Shown: positions 1 to 8,382 of the stretch, piece after piece
Numbering within the stretch: the first letter of the stretch is position 1
Layout: each line of letters starts with the position of its first letter
Source of the DNA: Bacillota bacterium
GTDB taxonomy: Bacteria > Bacillota > Clostridia > Christensenellales > Pumilibacteraceae
Direction: 5' to 3'
Length of the DNA stretch: 60,072 nt
NCBI GenBank assembly: GCA_009780325.1
Contig: WRAF01000008.1
Location: 1-60,072, forward strand
The notes under the pieces: model-generated
The model's database searches: none
What the model saw: the letters and a program-made list of their open reading frames with translations, nothing else
Told to the model about the DNA's origin: nothing
Translations under genes and position numbers: made by a program

Positions 1-121
1 TTTGTATATTTGTGAAACTACTCTCTCTTACAGACATTGGGATAAGTAGTGTCGAAAAAATTCCCGCGACAATAAAAACAACAACTAAAACGAAAGGATA
101 ATTTTTAAATAATCTGCCCAT
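1..121 (-). CDS. N-terminus of a membrane protein, cut by the window edge
   Basis: Forty codons are visible from an ATG at 121 running left out of the window. The product starts MGRLFKNYPF and has one strongly hydrophobic segment (about residues 9-28) ending near LLIPMSVRESS, so it is a signal anchor followed by an extracytoplasmic stretch. This short basic start plus one membrane segment is compatible with an FtsH-type protease N-terminus, but that is only a guess from topology. A promoter (-35 at 151-156, -10 at 128-133 on this strand) lies six bases from the ATG and no Shine-Dalgarno is present. Confidence 0.55.
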   Translation of the reverse strand, partial: MGRLFKNYPFVLVVVFIVAGIFSTLLIPMSVRESSFTNIQ

Positions 122-127
122 GATAAA

Positions 128-156
128 AATATATCAAAAATATGTTTCAAAAGCAA
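128..156 (-). promoter_or_regulatory. Sigma-A-type promoter for the edge gene
   Basis: On the minus strand TTGCTT (156-151), a 17-base spacer and TATATT (133-128) precede the ATG at 121 by only six bases, so the transcript would begin at or beside the start codon. Confidence 0.5.
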
Positions 157-230
157 ACAAAAATACGTCTCGTTCAGCATTTTCCGTGTACAACATTGTC
201 ACGAAAAAGCAAACGCCAATGCAACATTAT

Positions 231-287
231 TGCAAAAATGGTCATCACATTATTTCAGAAACGCAAGCATTTTTTCCATAATGTTTT
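231..287. repeat. Imperfect direct repeat, copy 1
   Basis: About 57 bases share most positions with 1027-1083, including the core CAGAAACGCAAGC, followed by a T run and a CAT-ATT stretch. The two copies flank the decayed gene at 562-1031. The rest of 122-560 holds no gene that I can support. Confidence 0.55.
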
Positions 288-561
288 GCCTATTTTTCTA
301 AATTCGTGTTTTTATTCTTTGGACGGCTTTCTATTTTCGTCTGTCCCTGTTTAGATCGTGGAGACTGCATATTATCGGCTCATAACTTGAATTAGGTGTG
401 CTGTTTTGAGTTTGAGGCTTTTTTGGAATTTGCCGCTTTTTTAAGGGTCAATTAAGTTTTTTATTCTGTCCCTTAGCTTTGAATAGTCGCCGCCATTGGG
501 GGGAGGCAACGAATTTAGGCTACGGCATCCGTTTGATAATCTTGTATTTTGAATTTGAATT

Positions 562-1031
562 TCATAGATTATTCTTCGATCCGACAGTGCCTTTGATTTG
601 CGCTTTTAGCTTTTCTATCAATTCAGCCTTATCTCTATATTTAATAATAAATTTTTGCTTTAGGTCAAAATGTATCTTCTTAAAATCTGCCTATTGACAA
701 GTCAAAATAACCTCTTTGCCTAGTGCTTCTCCGTAACCAGCTTCATAGTATCCCCACCTCTATGTCCTGTTAGGTCAGCAATCACAAATTTGCTATCTTT
801 TATTTCGAACAAAATTTCCGTCATAATCCAGTTATTATGTGGCTTGTCTAAAATTGGATTAGGATAATATCCGCTCTCGACAATCGCTGTTTTTATGGCA
901 TCCAATATATATTTGTGCTTTAGATTAAAGGAACACGCAATAAACGCTTTTGTATTATTCGCATTATTCTTTTGCAATTCATAAACAACCTCATATCCTT
1001 TAGGTAAAATTTGAAAAATATATCCATGCAA
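562..1031 (-). pseudogene. Decayed nucleoside 2-deoxyribosyltransferase-like gene
   Basis: The readable first part (1031 to about 745) contains KAFIACSF, a helix ending in ESGYYPNPIL, and KFVIADLTGHRGG, which is the pattern of nucleoside 2-deoxyribosyltransferase-like proteins (often near defence or nucleotide-salvage genes). A one-base indel in the G run near 745-752 shifts the frame. The next frame continues with YYEAGYGEALGKEVIL, exactly what the family has next, then meets an in-frame TAG at 691-693 and goes on to a TGA at 562-564. The 5' end is also missing: family members usually start further upstream, and homology stops at the repeat copy at 1027. It is a dead gene with a frameshift, a nonsense codon and probable 5' truncation. 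Confidence 0.75.
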
Positions 1032-1083
1032 AAACGAGCATCACATAATTGCAGAAACGCAAGCGTTTTTTGCATTATTTTAG
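1027..1083. repeat. Imperfect direct repeat, copy 2
   Basis: Matches 231-287. This copy contains a small palindrome, AAACGC-AA-GCGTTT, and touches the 5' edge of the decayed gene, so it may mark a rearrangement boundary. Confidence 0.55.
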
Positions 1084-1129
1084 TTTTTAGTATTTTTATT
1101 TATAAAAACATAAAACGCTAGTTAATTGC

Positions 1130-1159
1130 TTGACAGGCAAAAGCAATATTTGATACTAT
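1130..1159 (+). promoter_or_regulatory. Promoter of the ffh operon
   Basis: TTGACA at 1130-1135, an 18-base spacer and TACTAT at 1154-1159. The ATG follows 16 bases after the -10 box, so the leader is about ten bases and carries no clear ribosome binding site. Confidence 0.65.
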
Positions 1160-1175
1160 TGTAATATCTAAAAAT

Positions 1176-2489
1176 ATGGCATTATTTTCAAGTTTATCAG
1201 ATAAATTAGGGCATGTGTTTTCTAAGATAAAAGGCAGGGGAAAGCTGTCTGAGCTAGAAATCAAACAAGCCATGCGTGAAATTAGGGTCGCACTGTTAGA
1301 GGCGGACGTTAATTTTTCAGTAGTCAAAGACTTTGTGGCTAAAGTATCTGAAAAAGCTGTGGGTGAGAAAATATTAAAAAGTTTGACTCCAGGCCAGCAA
1401 GTTGTCAAAGTTGTACATGAAGAGTTGATTGAGCTAATGGGCGGGGAGATTTCTAAACTAGAGGTTTCACCTAAACCTCCTACAGTCATAATGATGGTTG
1501 GTTTGCAAGGTGCAGGGAAAACTACCATGTGCGGAAAATTGGCTCTGCACTTAAAAAATCAAGGTAAAAAGCCGCTATTGGTTGCGTGTGATATTTATAG
1601 ACCAGCGGCAATAAATCAATTAAAAGTAGTTGGCAAAAATGTTGGGGTAGAGGTATTTGAGCAAGGTACAGCACAAGTTCATAAGACTGCATCTGAGGCA
1701 ATTAAACATGCTTTAAAGAATGGATTTGACACAGTTATTATAGATACAGCGGGGCGCTTGCATATTAATAATGAGCTTATGGATGAGTTGGTTGATGTTA
1801 AAGCTGCAGTTAGTCCAAATGAGATTTTGCTTGTAGTAGATGCTATGACTGGGCAAGATGCTGTTAATGTAGCATCAAGCTTTAATGAAAAACTTGCTGT
1901 AAGCGGTGTCATTTTGACTAAAATGGATGGTGATACTAGGGGAGGTGCGGCGCTGTCTATTAGGGCTGTTACTAAAAAACCTATTAAGTTTAGCGGTGTG
2001 GGTGAAAAGATGGGTGATTTAGAGCCCTTTCATCCAGACAGGATAGCAAGCCGTATCTTAGGCATGGGTGATGTGTTGACGCTTATTGAAAAAGCAGAGG
2101 CAAACATCAATGAAGAAGAAATGGCAAAGATGGAAAAAAAATTGCGTGAGAATAGGTTTACTTTAGATGATTTTTTGGTGCAGTTTGAGTCTTTAAAAAA
2201 GATGGGTAATTTATCAGAACTTATGGGGATGATTCCTGGGGCTAATAAGTTAAAACTAAGTGGTAAAGAGCTTGATGAGTATAGGATTATTCAATATCAA
2301 GCTATCATTAGAGCCATGACACCATATGAAAGAGAGCATCCTGAAGTGATAAAGGCGTCTAGGAGAAAAAGGATAAGCACGGGCAGCGGTACTACTATCC
2401 AAACAGTTAATCAATTATTAAATCAGTTTGACCAAGTCAAATTAATGATGAAAAACTTTAATAAAAAGGGTAATAAACTGCCGTTTTAG
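1176..2489 (+). CDS. ffh: Signal recognition particle protein Ffh
   Basis: GTPase subunit of the signal recognition particle; with SRP RNA it binds signal sequences on ribosomes and delivers them to FtsY at the membrane. The 437 residues show the helical N domain, then the G domain with the P-loop GLQGAGKTT (about residues 108-116), DTAGR (about 190) and TKMDGDTRGG (about 248-257), and a methionine-containing M domain from about residue 300 with LMGMIPG. Length is normal for bacteria. It heads an operon with a hypothetical gene, rpsP, khpA, rimM and trmD. The start at 1176 is fixed by MALFSSLSDKL, the usual Ffh beginning, and by the promoter just upstream. Confidence 0.97.
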   Translation: MALFSSLSDKLGHVFSKIKGRGKLSELEIKQAMREIRVALLEADVNFSVVKDFVAKVSEKAVGEKILKSLTPGQQVVKVVHEELIELMGGEISKLEVSPKPPTVIMMVGLQGAGKTTMCGKLALHLKNQGKKPLLVACDIYRPAAINQLKVVGKNVGVEVFEQGTAQVHKTASEAIKHALKNGFDTVIIDTAGRLHINNELMDELVDVKAAVSPNEILLVVDAMTGQDAVNVASSFNEKLAVSGVILTKMDGDTRGGAALSIRAVTKKPIKFSGVGEKMGDLEPFHPDRIASRILGMGDVLTLIEKAEANINEEEMAKMEKKLRENRFTLDDFLVQFESLKKMGNLSELMGMIPGANKLKLSGKELDEYRIIQYQAIIRAMTPYEREHPEVIKASRRKRISTGSGTTIQTVNQLLNQFDQVKLMMKNFNKKGNKLPF

Positions 2490-2504
2490 TATAAGGAGCA
2501 GAAA

Positions 2505-2918
2505 ATGAAAGCAATAAGGATAGATGGTGAATATGGGAGTTGTTATTTATTAACAGGACAGATGTCTACAATATACGATTTAATTAGTTGTATATCTATA
2601 AAGCCTAATGAGTTTGTTAAGCTGAAGAAATTATCGAATACAAGATTCCCGTATTTTATAGAGGAAGACAGCAAAGAGGTTCATGTTCGTTTTGAGCAAG
2701 GGGTTGAGATTGAGACTGTAGATGTACAAATTCTCAAGCGTGAAGAATATACGAAACGGCTTATAAAAATTGTTAAAGAAAAATGTGGTGGTTGTCAGTC
2801 TTATGAAGATTGTGAGGATTCATTAGGGGAAATCGGAAACCTAGAGGGACATTGGACACAAATAGATTTAGATGGTAATTGCCGCTCTTTTCGGAAAAAT
2901 AAACAAGGAATAAATTAA
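2505..2918 (+). CDS. Hypothetical protein inserted between ffh and rpsP
   Basis: A 137-residue soluble protein that I do not recognise. It begins 16 bases after ffh with a clear ribosome binding site (AAGGAG) before the ATG. The C-terminal third has five cysteines, including CGGCQSYEDCEDS and a later single Cys in DLDGNCRSF, spaced like a small metal or disulfide site. In most Firmicutes ffh and rpsP are adjacent or separated only by ylxM upstream, so this is an unusual insertion. It is probably co-transcribed with the translation genes; any role there is inference from position only. Confidence 0.75.
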   Translation: MKAIRIDGEYGSCYLLTGQMSTIYDLISCISIKPNEFVKLKKLSNTRFPYFIEEDSKEVHVRFEQGVEIETVDVQILKREEYTKRLIKIVKEKCGGCQSYEDCEDSLGEIGNLEGHWTQIDLDGNCRSFRKNKQGIN

Positions 2919-2970
2919 AAAACAATAAGACGGGGAAATTACCGTTTTAATACAAGGAGAAAAAATAAAA

Positions 2971-3267
2971 ATGGCAGTAAAAATCAGACTAACCAGAATG
3001 GGAGATAAAAAATCACCATTCTATCGTATCGTGGTTGCAGATGCAAGGGTTTCAAGAGATGGCAAGTATATTGATTTAATTGGTACTTACAATCCTTTGA
3101 CTAGTCCAGCTGATGTTAAAATTGACAACGAATTGGCTAAAAAATGGATAGCACAAGGTGCACAGGCTACAGATACTGTTAGAGTTCTTTTAGAGAAGGC
3201 AGGTATTTTAGAAGCTAAACCAAAGCCAGCTAAAACAGGTAAACTTAAAAATAAAAGTGAGGAATAA
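2971..3267 (+). CDS. rpsP: 30S ribosomal protein S16
   Basis: Small-subunit ribosomal protein that binds 16S rRNA early in assembly. The 98 residues carry the family signature [22 protein letters not shown], then [17 protein letters not shown] basic tail ([16 protein letters not shown]) extends past the conserved core. A strong AAGGAG precedes the ATG. It sits in the conserved rpsP-khpA-rimM-trmD order. Confidence 0.98.
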   Translation: MAVKIRLTRMGDKKSPFYRIVVADARVSRDGKYIDLIGTYNPLTSPADVKIDNELAKKWIAQGAQATDTVRVLLEKAGILEAKPKPAKTGKLKNKSEE

Positions 3268-3273
3268 TCCTAG

Positions 3274-3492
3274 ATGGAAGAATTAATCAAATTCGTTCTG
3301 TCACACTTAGTAGATGACCCTAGCGCAATTGTTTATGAAAATAATGGGGACAAGTTTATTGTTAAAGTTCCTAAAAGTGATATGGGGCGAGTGATAGGCA
3401 GAAATGGGCGCATTGCAAAAGCAATTAGGACTGTATTAAAGGCTGCATCTAAAAATGGGCAGTACTTCAATTTTGACATAGTTGAAGCTTAA
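3274..3492 (+). CDS. khpA: KH-domain RNA-binding protein KhpA
   Basis: Small single KH-domain protein (72 residues) of the YlqC/KhpA family, which in Gram-positive bacteria pairs with KhpB/Jag and influences cell elongation and RNA stability. The GxxG loop is seen in MGRVIGRNGRIAKAIR (about residues 35-50). It follows rpsP by six bases and precedes rimM by five, so the genes are almost certainly translated from one message. Confidence 0.93.
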   Translation: MEELIKFVLSHLVDDPSAIVYENNGDKFIVKVPKSDMGRVIGRNGRIAKAIRTVLKAASKNGQYFNFDIVEA

Positions 3493-3497
3493 AATTT

Positions 3498-4001
3498 ATG
3501 GAGAAATTAATCTCTTTAGGTCAAGTTATTAAATCTAGAGGACTAAAGGGTGAAATAAAAATCAAGCCTTGGACTGCTGATTTAAAACAATTTTTAAATT
3601 TTAGGGAAGTGTTTATCGGCACTACCCTTTTTTCCGTTTTGGGGGCAAGTATTAGCGGAGATTTTATATATTTAAAACTTGATGGAATTGAAAGTTTAGA
3701 GGCAGCGGAAAAACTAAAAGGAAAGGATGTTTGTATTGAGAGAAAAAATTTAAAAAATGCGAAGAAAGAAGAATATTTTTTAGCTGACTTAATAGGATGC
3801 AAATTTAAAAGCGGGGAATATAAAGGGCTGGTTATAGATGTGCACCAATATGGGGCAGCGGATGTTATTGAAGTTAAGTTGGACGGCGGGGGCAAATTAT
3901 TGTTTCCGCATTTAATGAAATTAGGATTAAGGATAGATATTGAGGGGAAAATAATAGAGGCGGATAGTGATAAATTAAAAAGCGTAGCGGTGATAAATTA
4001 G
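3498..4001 (+). CDS. rimM: Ribosome maturation factor RimM
   Basis: 16S rRNA processing factor that binds S19 and helps mature the 30S head. The 167 residues have the N-terminal RimM barrel (LGQVIKSRGLKGEIKIKPWT at about residues 7-26), followed by the PRC-barrel with EEYFLADLIGCKF and the closing LLFPHLMKLGLRIDIEGKII. The stop codon shares one base with the GTG start of trmD, so translation is coupled. Confidence 0.95.
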   Translation: MEKLISLGQVIKSRGLKGEIKIKPWTADLKQFLNFREVFIGTTLFSVLGASISGDFIYLKLDGIESLEAAEKLKGKDVCIERKNLKNAKKEEYFLADLIGCKFKSGEYKGLVIDVHQYGAADVIEVKLDGGGKLLFPHLMKLGLRIDIEGKIIEADSDKLKSVAVIN

Positions 4002-4669
4002 TGAAAATAAAAACTTTGACATTATTTAAAGATATGTTTGGTCTGCTTAAACAAAGTATCATTGGCAGGGCTATTTTATCAGGCGCACTTGATTTTGAGG
4101 CGGTTGACATAAGAGATTATTCACTTGATAAACACAAAAAATGCGATGATATGCCATATGGCGGCGGTAGTGGAATGGTAATGACTGTTCAGCCGATAGT
4201 GTCTGCCACAAGGGCTATTGATCCGCAAAACAGAATGCGTAAAATTTATTTATCTCCAAGAGGCAGAGTATTTAATAATACGATTGCTAAAGAACTGGCA
4301 AAAGAGGATGGACTATTGCTTTTGTGTGGGCATTATGAAGGAGTAGATCAGCGTGCTTTAGACATATGCGGGTATGAAGAATTATCTATTGGTGATTATG
4401 TACTAACAGGCGGTGAGCTTGCTGCAATGGTAGTAATTGATGCTGTTTCAAGATTTGTAGATGGAGTATTAGGAAGTGATGCATCTAGTGAAGAAGAAAG
4501 TTTTTCTGATACTTTAGGCGGATTGTTAGAATATCCGCATTATACAAGACCTGCAGAATTTGAAGGGCATAAAGTGCCTGATGTTTTGTTAAGCGGCCAC
4601 CATGCACAAATTAAAAAATGGAGAATGGAAAAGGCTAAAAAGATTACTGAAAAAATGCGTGGGGAATAA
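4001..4669 (+). CDS. trmD: tRNA (guanine37-N1)-methyltransferase
   Basis: SPOUT-class enzyme that puts a methyl group on G37 of tRNAs with S-adenosylmethionine, preventing +1 frameshifting. The start is GTG, overlapping the rimM stop. The 222 residues show MPYGGGSGMVM (about residue 49), LLCGHYEGVDQR (about 107-118) and SIGDYVLTGGELA (about 129-141), which form the trefoil-knot cofactor site. Length is at the short end for the family. In most Firmicutes rplS follows directly; here the operon ends and a gap with a terminator-like repeat follows. Confidence 0.97.
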   Translation: MKIKTLTLFKDMFGLLKQSIIGRAILSGALDFEAVDIRDYSLDKHKKCDDMPYGGGSGMVMTVQPIVSATRAIDPQNRMRKIYLSPRGRVFNNTIAKELAKEDGLLLLCGHYEGVDQRALDICGYEELSIGDYVLTGGELAAMVVIDAVSRFVDGVLGSDASSEEESFSDTLGGLLEYPHYTRPAEFEGHKVPDVLLSGHHAQIKKWRMEKAKKITEKMRGE

Positions 4670-4827
4670 GAAATATTTTGTTAAGCAATTTTACAGCTTA
4701 TTTTATGGTATGTTATTGTATAGTCGCTAAAGTTTACAAGCAGTGGATTTAAAAGCAAGAATATAGGAAAATATAACCTGAGAATAGCAATTAATATTTG
4801 ATCATTGGTTTTGAGTTATATAAAAAA

Positions 4828-4875
4828 AGAGACTATAAGAAGAGACTATAAGAATTGATTTTTATAGTTTTTTTG
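4828..4875 (+). terminator. Probable terminator after trmD, with a tandem 13-bp repeat
   Basis: AGAGACTATAAGA occurs twice in tandem (4828-4840 and 4841-4853). The second copy's ACTATA pairs with TATAGT at 4863-4868, directly followed by seven Ts. The stem is short, so the call is moderate. It lies between convergent genes. Confidence 0.5.
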
Positions 4876-4903
4876 ATGTGAAAAATATCTATATCAGTTG
4901 AGA

Positions 4904-5482
4904 TTATAGATTAATAATTTTATCTGCTTTTGATAAAATTTCTGTTATCTCATACATATTTGCAATTTCACCAATAGCCAATTTGTCTGTCAAATCATAA
5001 TAGTTGAGGCAGGTGCCGCATGACAGAATAAGCACATCTTTTTTTAGTGTATTTAGTGTGTCAATAGTGTTTGAACCCATGCAGGTTAGCTTAACGCCTG
5101 AATTAAAAAATATAATATGAGTAGGCGGTATATCAAGTTCTGTGAGAGAATAAATAAAACTTTTAATTAGGATTTGACCTAGTTCGTCAGCACCGCTGCC
5201 CATTTTATTGCTGCTTATTGTGACAACTAAATTTTTGCTTATAACTGCTTGCATAACATCAGATTTTTTAATTTTTCCTATGTTTACCCTATAATCATTA
5301 TTTGCAAGCTTTTCATAAGTAAAACTGCTAGAAAAACTTGCCGCTAATTTTTCTAAATTCTTAACAGCAGGCAAGTTATCTACACGCAAAATTACGCCTT
5401 CATTATTATTTTTTATTAGTATTTTTTTTGCTTCAATCACAGGTTGCGGGCAGGGCTTTTTTATCATGTTGATTTCAGTCAT
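4904..5482 (-). CDS. yedF: Selenium metabolism-type sulfurtransferase YedF
   Basis: About 192 residues from the ATG at 5482. The N-terminal 70 residues are a TusA-like domain with the persulfide-carrying CPQP motif (IKKPCPQPVIEAKK, Cys at about residue 11). The C-terminal half is the DsrE-like domain (VTISSNKMGSGADELGQILI, then ILSCGTCLNYYDL with two cysteines). This two-domain form is the YedF family, which travels with selenium-dependent molybdenum hydroxylase maturation. An ATG further upstream at 5515 is open, but homology starts at MTEIN, and 5482 overlaps the end of the DUF3343 gene by eight bases, as expected for coupling. Confidence 0.88.
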   Translation of the reverse strand: MTEINMIKKPCPQPVIEAKKILIKNNNEGVILRVDNLPAVKNLEKLAASFSSSFTYEKLANNDYRVNIGKIKKSDVMQAVISKNLVVTISSNKMGSGADELGQILIKSFIYSLTELDIPPTHIIFFNSGVKLTCMGSNTIDTLNTLKKDVLILSCGTCLNYYDLTDKLAIGEIANMYEITEILSKADKIINL

Positions 5483-5678
5483 TTTTATGCACCTCAAATT
5501 CAATTTGTGCTTCATTTAAAATTGTTTTTACTGTTTTTATATCATCTATATTTAAAGCTATTCCGCAGCCTGCCCTAATTTTTGCAGGAATCGGCATTAC
5601 GGTTACGTTTATGCCATTTTCAATTAGCATTCTCTCCGCCCTAATTGCATGGCTAGTAGAATTAAAACTAATGAGCAT
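5475..5678 (-). CDS. DUF3343 family small protein (putative Se/S carrier)
   Basis: A 67-residue protein with the DUF3343 pattern: MLISFNSTSHAIRAERML, then PIPAKIRAGCGIALNID with the conserved single Cys, which in this family is proposed to carry sulfur or selenium. It overlaps the upstream cysteine desulfurase-like gene by 11 bases and yedF by eight, so the three are one translationally coupled unit. The function is inferred from repeated co-occurrence with selenium genes and is not proven biochemically. Confidence 0.85.
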   Translation of the reverse strand: MLISFNSTSHAIRAERMLIENGINVTVMPIPAKIRAGCGIALNIDDIKTVKTILNEAQIEFEVHKND

Positions 5679-6807
5679 TTTTTATTATCTCCTTTAAAGC
5701 ATTAACTGCCGTTTCAATCTCATCAATTGTATTAAAATACGAGAAAGAAAAACGCACTGCTCCTTGAAAATCTTGGTTGGTTGTCCCAAAAAATTTATGC
5801 ATAAGCGGGGCACAATGAGTAGAGGCTCTTGTAGCAATATTATACTTATTTGCTAACTTCAGTGCCAGTTCAGTTGCTGTTAGTCCATCAATATTTAATG
5901 TAACTATGGGCAGCCTAGGTTTATTTTTTTCAAAATTCCCATAAATTTTTATTCTGTTTAAATTTTGTATCTCACCATAAAACGTCTTTAATAAAAGATT
6001 TTCCTTTTTAATAATATTATCTAATCCCATCTCAAATATAAACTTCAATCCTTCATTAAGTCCTGCAATACTATGTGTATTTAACGTTCCCACCTCAAAC
6101 ACATCAGGCATTTTATTAGAGTGTAATTTTTCAAAACTAGAATACCCAGCTCCGCCTGTTTTTATAATTTTAAAATTGTGATTGGTTTTAGTAATAATAC
6201 CACCCACACCTTGAGGACCAAACAATGCCTTATGACCTGTAAAACAAAAAATATCTGCCATATCTAGGTCTACTGGAATACTTCCAAAAGTTTGACAAAT
6301 ATCTAAAATTAATGTAATATTTCTCTCTTTACATTTGCTATACAAAGCTTTTATATCTACAACATTTCCTGTAACATTTGACCCGTGCGTGCAAACTAAA
6401 AATCTTGTGTTTTCTTTTATGATTCTATCAAAAGAAGAGACTATTACACTTCCTTTTTCATCACAATCTAAAAAGAGTAGTTCTGCACCTGTTAAATATA
6501 AAGGTCGTAAAATTGAATTATGCTCTAAATGAGTAGTAATCACAGAATCACAATTAGCAATCAATCCGCCTATTACTAAATTAAGCGATTCAGTCCCTGA
6601 TGAGCAAAAGGCAACATTTAAAGGGTTTTTTAGATTAATTAATTTTGATACATTGTTTCTAGCCTCATCAATTGCTAAACTAGCTTTATGTGAAAAGACA
6701 TGTAAGCCTCTTGCAGCATTGCCAAAAGAGTGGATGGCGTCTTTAACTGCTTGACCCACTCTTAGCGGTTTTATTAGTGTTGTTGAACTGTTATCAAAAT
6801 AAATCAC
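5668..6807 (-). CDS. Cysteine desulfurase-like class V aminotransferase (EF2568 type)
   Basis: PLP enzyme of 379 residues that would take sulfur or selenium from cysteine or selenocysteine. It has YFDNSSTT at the start, CSSGTESLNLV (about residue 68), DICQTFGSIPVD, the PLP lysine in FTGHKALFGPQG (about K193) and the mobile cysteine loop in TRASTHCAPLMH near residue 330. This matches the subfamily found beside yedF and DUF3343 in selenium-dependent hydroxylase clusters. The start is GTG at 6807; its promoter -10 box ends six bases before, so the mRNA is probably leaderless. The -35 box lies inside the last codons of the upstream transporter gene. Confidence 0.9.
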   Translation of the reverse strand: MIYFDNSSTTLIKPLRVGQAVKDAIHSFGNAARGLHVFSHKASLAIDEARNNVSKLINLKNPLNVAFCSSGTESLNLVIGGLIANCDSVITTHLEHNSILRPLYLTGAELLFLDCDEKGSVIVSSFDRIIKENTRFLVCTHGSNVTGNVVDIKALYSKCKERNITLILDICQTFGSIPVDLDMADIFCFTGHKALFGPQGVGGIITKTNHNFKIIKTGGAGYSSFEKLHSNKMPDVFEVGTLNTHSIAGLNEGLKFIFEMGLDNIIKKENLLLKTFYGEIQNLNRIKIYGNFEKNKPRLPIVTLNIDGLTATELALKLANKYNIATRASTHCAPLMHKFFGTTNQDFQGAVRFSFSYFNTIDEIETAVNALKEIIKNAH

Positions 6808-6813
6808 GAGTTT

Positions 6814-6841
6814 ATTATACCTTATTTATTGTTATTGTCAA
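6814..6841 (-). promoter_or_regulatory. Consensus promoter with the start codon six bases downstream
   Basis: On the minus strand TTGACA (6841-6836), 16-base spacer, TATAAT (6819-6814), then six bases and GTG. There is no room for a ribosome binding site if transcription starts at the usual distance. Confidence 0.75.
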
Positions 6842-7850
6842 TCTTTTTGCTTGGGCTAGAAAAACTTGCCCAAAATATGAAATATTTTATATAGTGTACA
6901 ACGACAAATGCGCATGCTAATATTGAGAGCCATAGGGCAAAATGAGCGAATGTATTAAGAAATTGGTTTTGAGTTATATTTGCTGCTATTCTAAAAGCTG
7001 TTGCACTTATAACTAGCGGAAAAGTAAACCCAGCATAGGTTGCATAAAATTTAATCCTAATTAGTGAAATCATTTTATATAAAACAAAGGCATAAATAAA
7101 TAATGCTGCTATAAGCATAAAATAGAAAAGCGGATATGACCATTGCTGTGTGCCACGAAACGAACTAAAATAACCAACTACCAATAAACTCATTGGTGCT
7201 GCAAAAATTGCGATTGTCGGGCGGGCGGCTTCCATAAAATATTTTGCTGTTATCATCTTTAATATTACTAAAGCAAATATGATAAAATATAAAACTAAAC
7301 CTATATAGAAAAATATTTGTCCTAGCATTATTAGTTCCATTGTAGGTGCGGTTACGCTTGCGACAACTATGCCGACTCCCACAATAAACCAGCTTGGATA
7401 TACTGCATAAATTTTGAATTTTGGAATAAATCTAATAGCAAAAAATATCATTATAGCGCATTGCAGAATAAGTGCAATATACCAAACGATAAGTGCAAAC
7501 AAAGATGCATGAGGGCGGATATATCCAGCTAGCAGCATAACTGCCATAGTTATTGTGGCAAGTGAGCTTAAAGGTATAGAGGTTTTCCATTCATCTTGCT
7601 TATGCGTATAGGTCAATTCTTGTTTGACATGAGAAAAATCAAAAGCAATTCTTAGAGCTACCATTATCAGTAAAAGTAGTGCCAAAGCACCTATGCTATA
7701 GCGGATTATACCTATCGTATCAATTCCAGTCATTTCAGGGCTTTGCGTAAATGTTGTTCTTAATACGTTTCCTAGTGCTGCTAGACCTAGTGCAACTCCC
7801 GATAAAGCAAGCGGAACACTTTTAATAAAATTAATAAATATATTTTTCAT
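6822..7850 (-). CDS. TDT-family (TehA/SLAC1-like) membrane transporter
   Basis: A 342-residue protein with about ten hydrophobic segments. The N-terminal VPLALSGVALGLAALGNVL is the characteristic first helix of the tellurite-resistance/dicarboxylate transporter (voltage-dependent anion channel) family. Substrate cannot be read from sequence; relatives move anions, malate, sulfite or tellurite-related species. It lies 17 bases downstream of the C_GCAxxG gene on the same strand, so they are probably one operon. A sulfur or anion link to the neighbouring persulfide genes is only suggestive. Confidence 0.85.
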   Translation of the reverse strand: MKNIFINFIKSVPLALSGVALGLAALGNVLRTTFTQSPEMTGIDTIGIIRYSIGALALLLLIMVALRIAFDFSHVKQELTYTHKQDEWKTSIPLSSLATITMAVMLLAGYIRPHASLFALIVWYIALILQCAIMIFFAIRFIPKFKIYAVYPSWFIVGVGIVVASVTAPTMELIMLGQIFFYIGLVLYFIIFALVILKMITAKYFMEAARPTIAIFAAPMSLLVVGYFSSFRGTQQWSYPLFYFMLIAALFIYAFVLYKMISLIRIKFYATYAGFTFPLVISATAFRIAANITQNQFLNTFAHFALWLSILACAFVVVHYIKYFIFWASFSSPSKKIDNNNK

Positions 7851-7867
7851 ATTTATGGTGCTCTCCT

Positions 7868-8338
7868 TTAATCAACTACCGTTAGTTTAAATTCTCTAGC
7901 TATAATCTCAGCTGTTTTTTGCACCATATCGCCAGTATACCTTATGCATTGATCTTTGTGTTCACCGCTTGCTAAATCCATGCCTTTGATATGTATATGG
8001 CAACAAAGTGTTTTATGCATTTTTCTAAAAGTATCTTGCAATTCAAAGCATACTTCCATGCATTTTTGGCTTTTAGGGTCAGCTGGAGTTGACGGAGAGC
8101 TTCGGCCAAAGAAATAACCTAATGCTATGACGGCACCAGATACTGCACCGCACATGCATTTTGCTCTGCCAACTCCGATAGGGAAACCAGATGCTGTAGA
8201 TACTAATGACAGAGGCATTGCAGGGTCAATGTGCTTGCGAATGGCTGACACTATTGCTTCACTGCAATAAAAACCGCCTTGTCTAAAGATTTCTTCAGCG
8301 TCTTTACGTATCTTTTTGATACTTATTTGCTTGTTCAT
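7868..8338 (-). CDS. C_GCAxxG_C_C family putative redox protein
   Basis: A 156-residue protein with the family pattern: FYCSEAIVSAI near residue 22, CMCGAVSGAVIALGYFFG near 62, then CMEVCFELQDTF and TLCCHIHIKG. The ordered cysteines are thought to hold a redox or metal centre, but no reaction is established. It begins with a good ribosome binding site (GGAAG) and is preceded by a long region with strong potential hairpins (8383-8609), suggesting regulation in the leader. The TDT transporter follows at once. Confidence 0.88.
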   Translation of the reverse strand: MNKQISIKKIRKDAEEIFRQGGFYCSEAIVSAIRKHIDPAMPLSLVSTASGFPIGVGRAKCMCGAVSGAVIALGYFFGRSSPSTPADPKSQKCMEVCFELQDTFRKMHKTLCCHIHIKGMDLASGEHKDQCIRYTGDMVQKTAEIIAREFKLTVVD

Positions 8339-8382
8339 TTTGGTTTACTTCCTTATTTTATATTTAGTAAAAGGCAAATAAA

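Noticed and set aside
142-697. Two short plus-strand ORFs (142-354 and 479-697)
   Set aside because: No ribosome binding site, no protein-like pattern; the second lies opposite the dead deoxyribosyltransferase-like gene.
5483-5515. Earlier in-frame start for yedF
   Set aside because: The extra residues have no family match and would overlap the DUF3343 gene more deeply; 5482 fits both homology and coupling.
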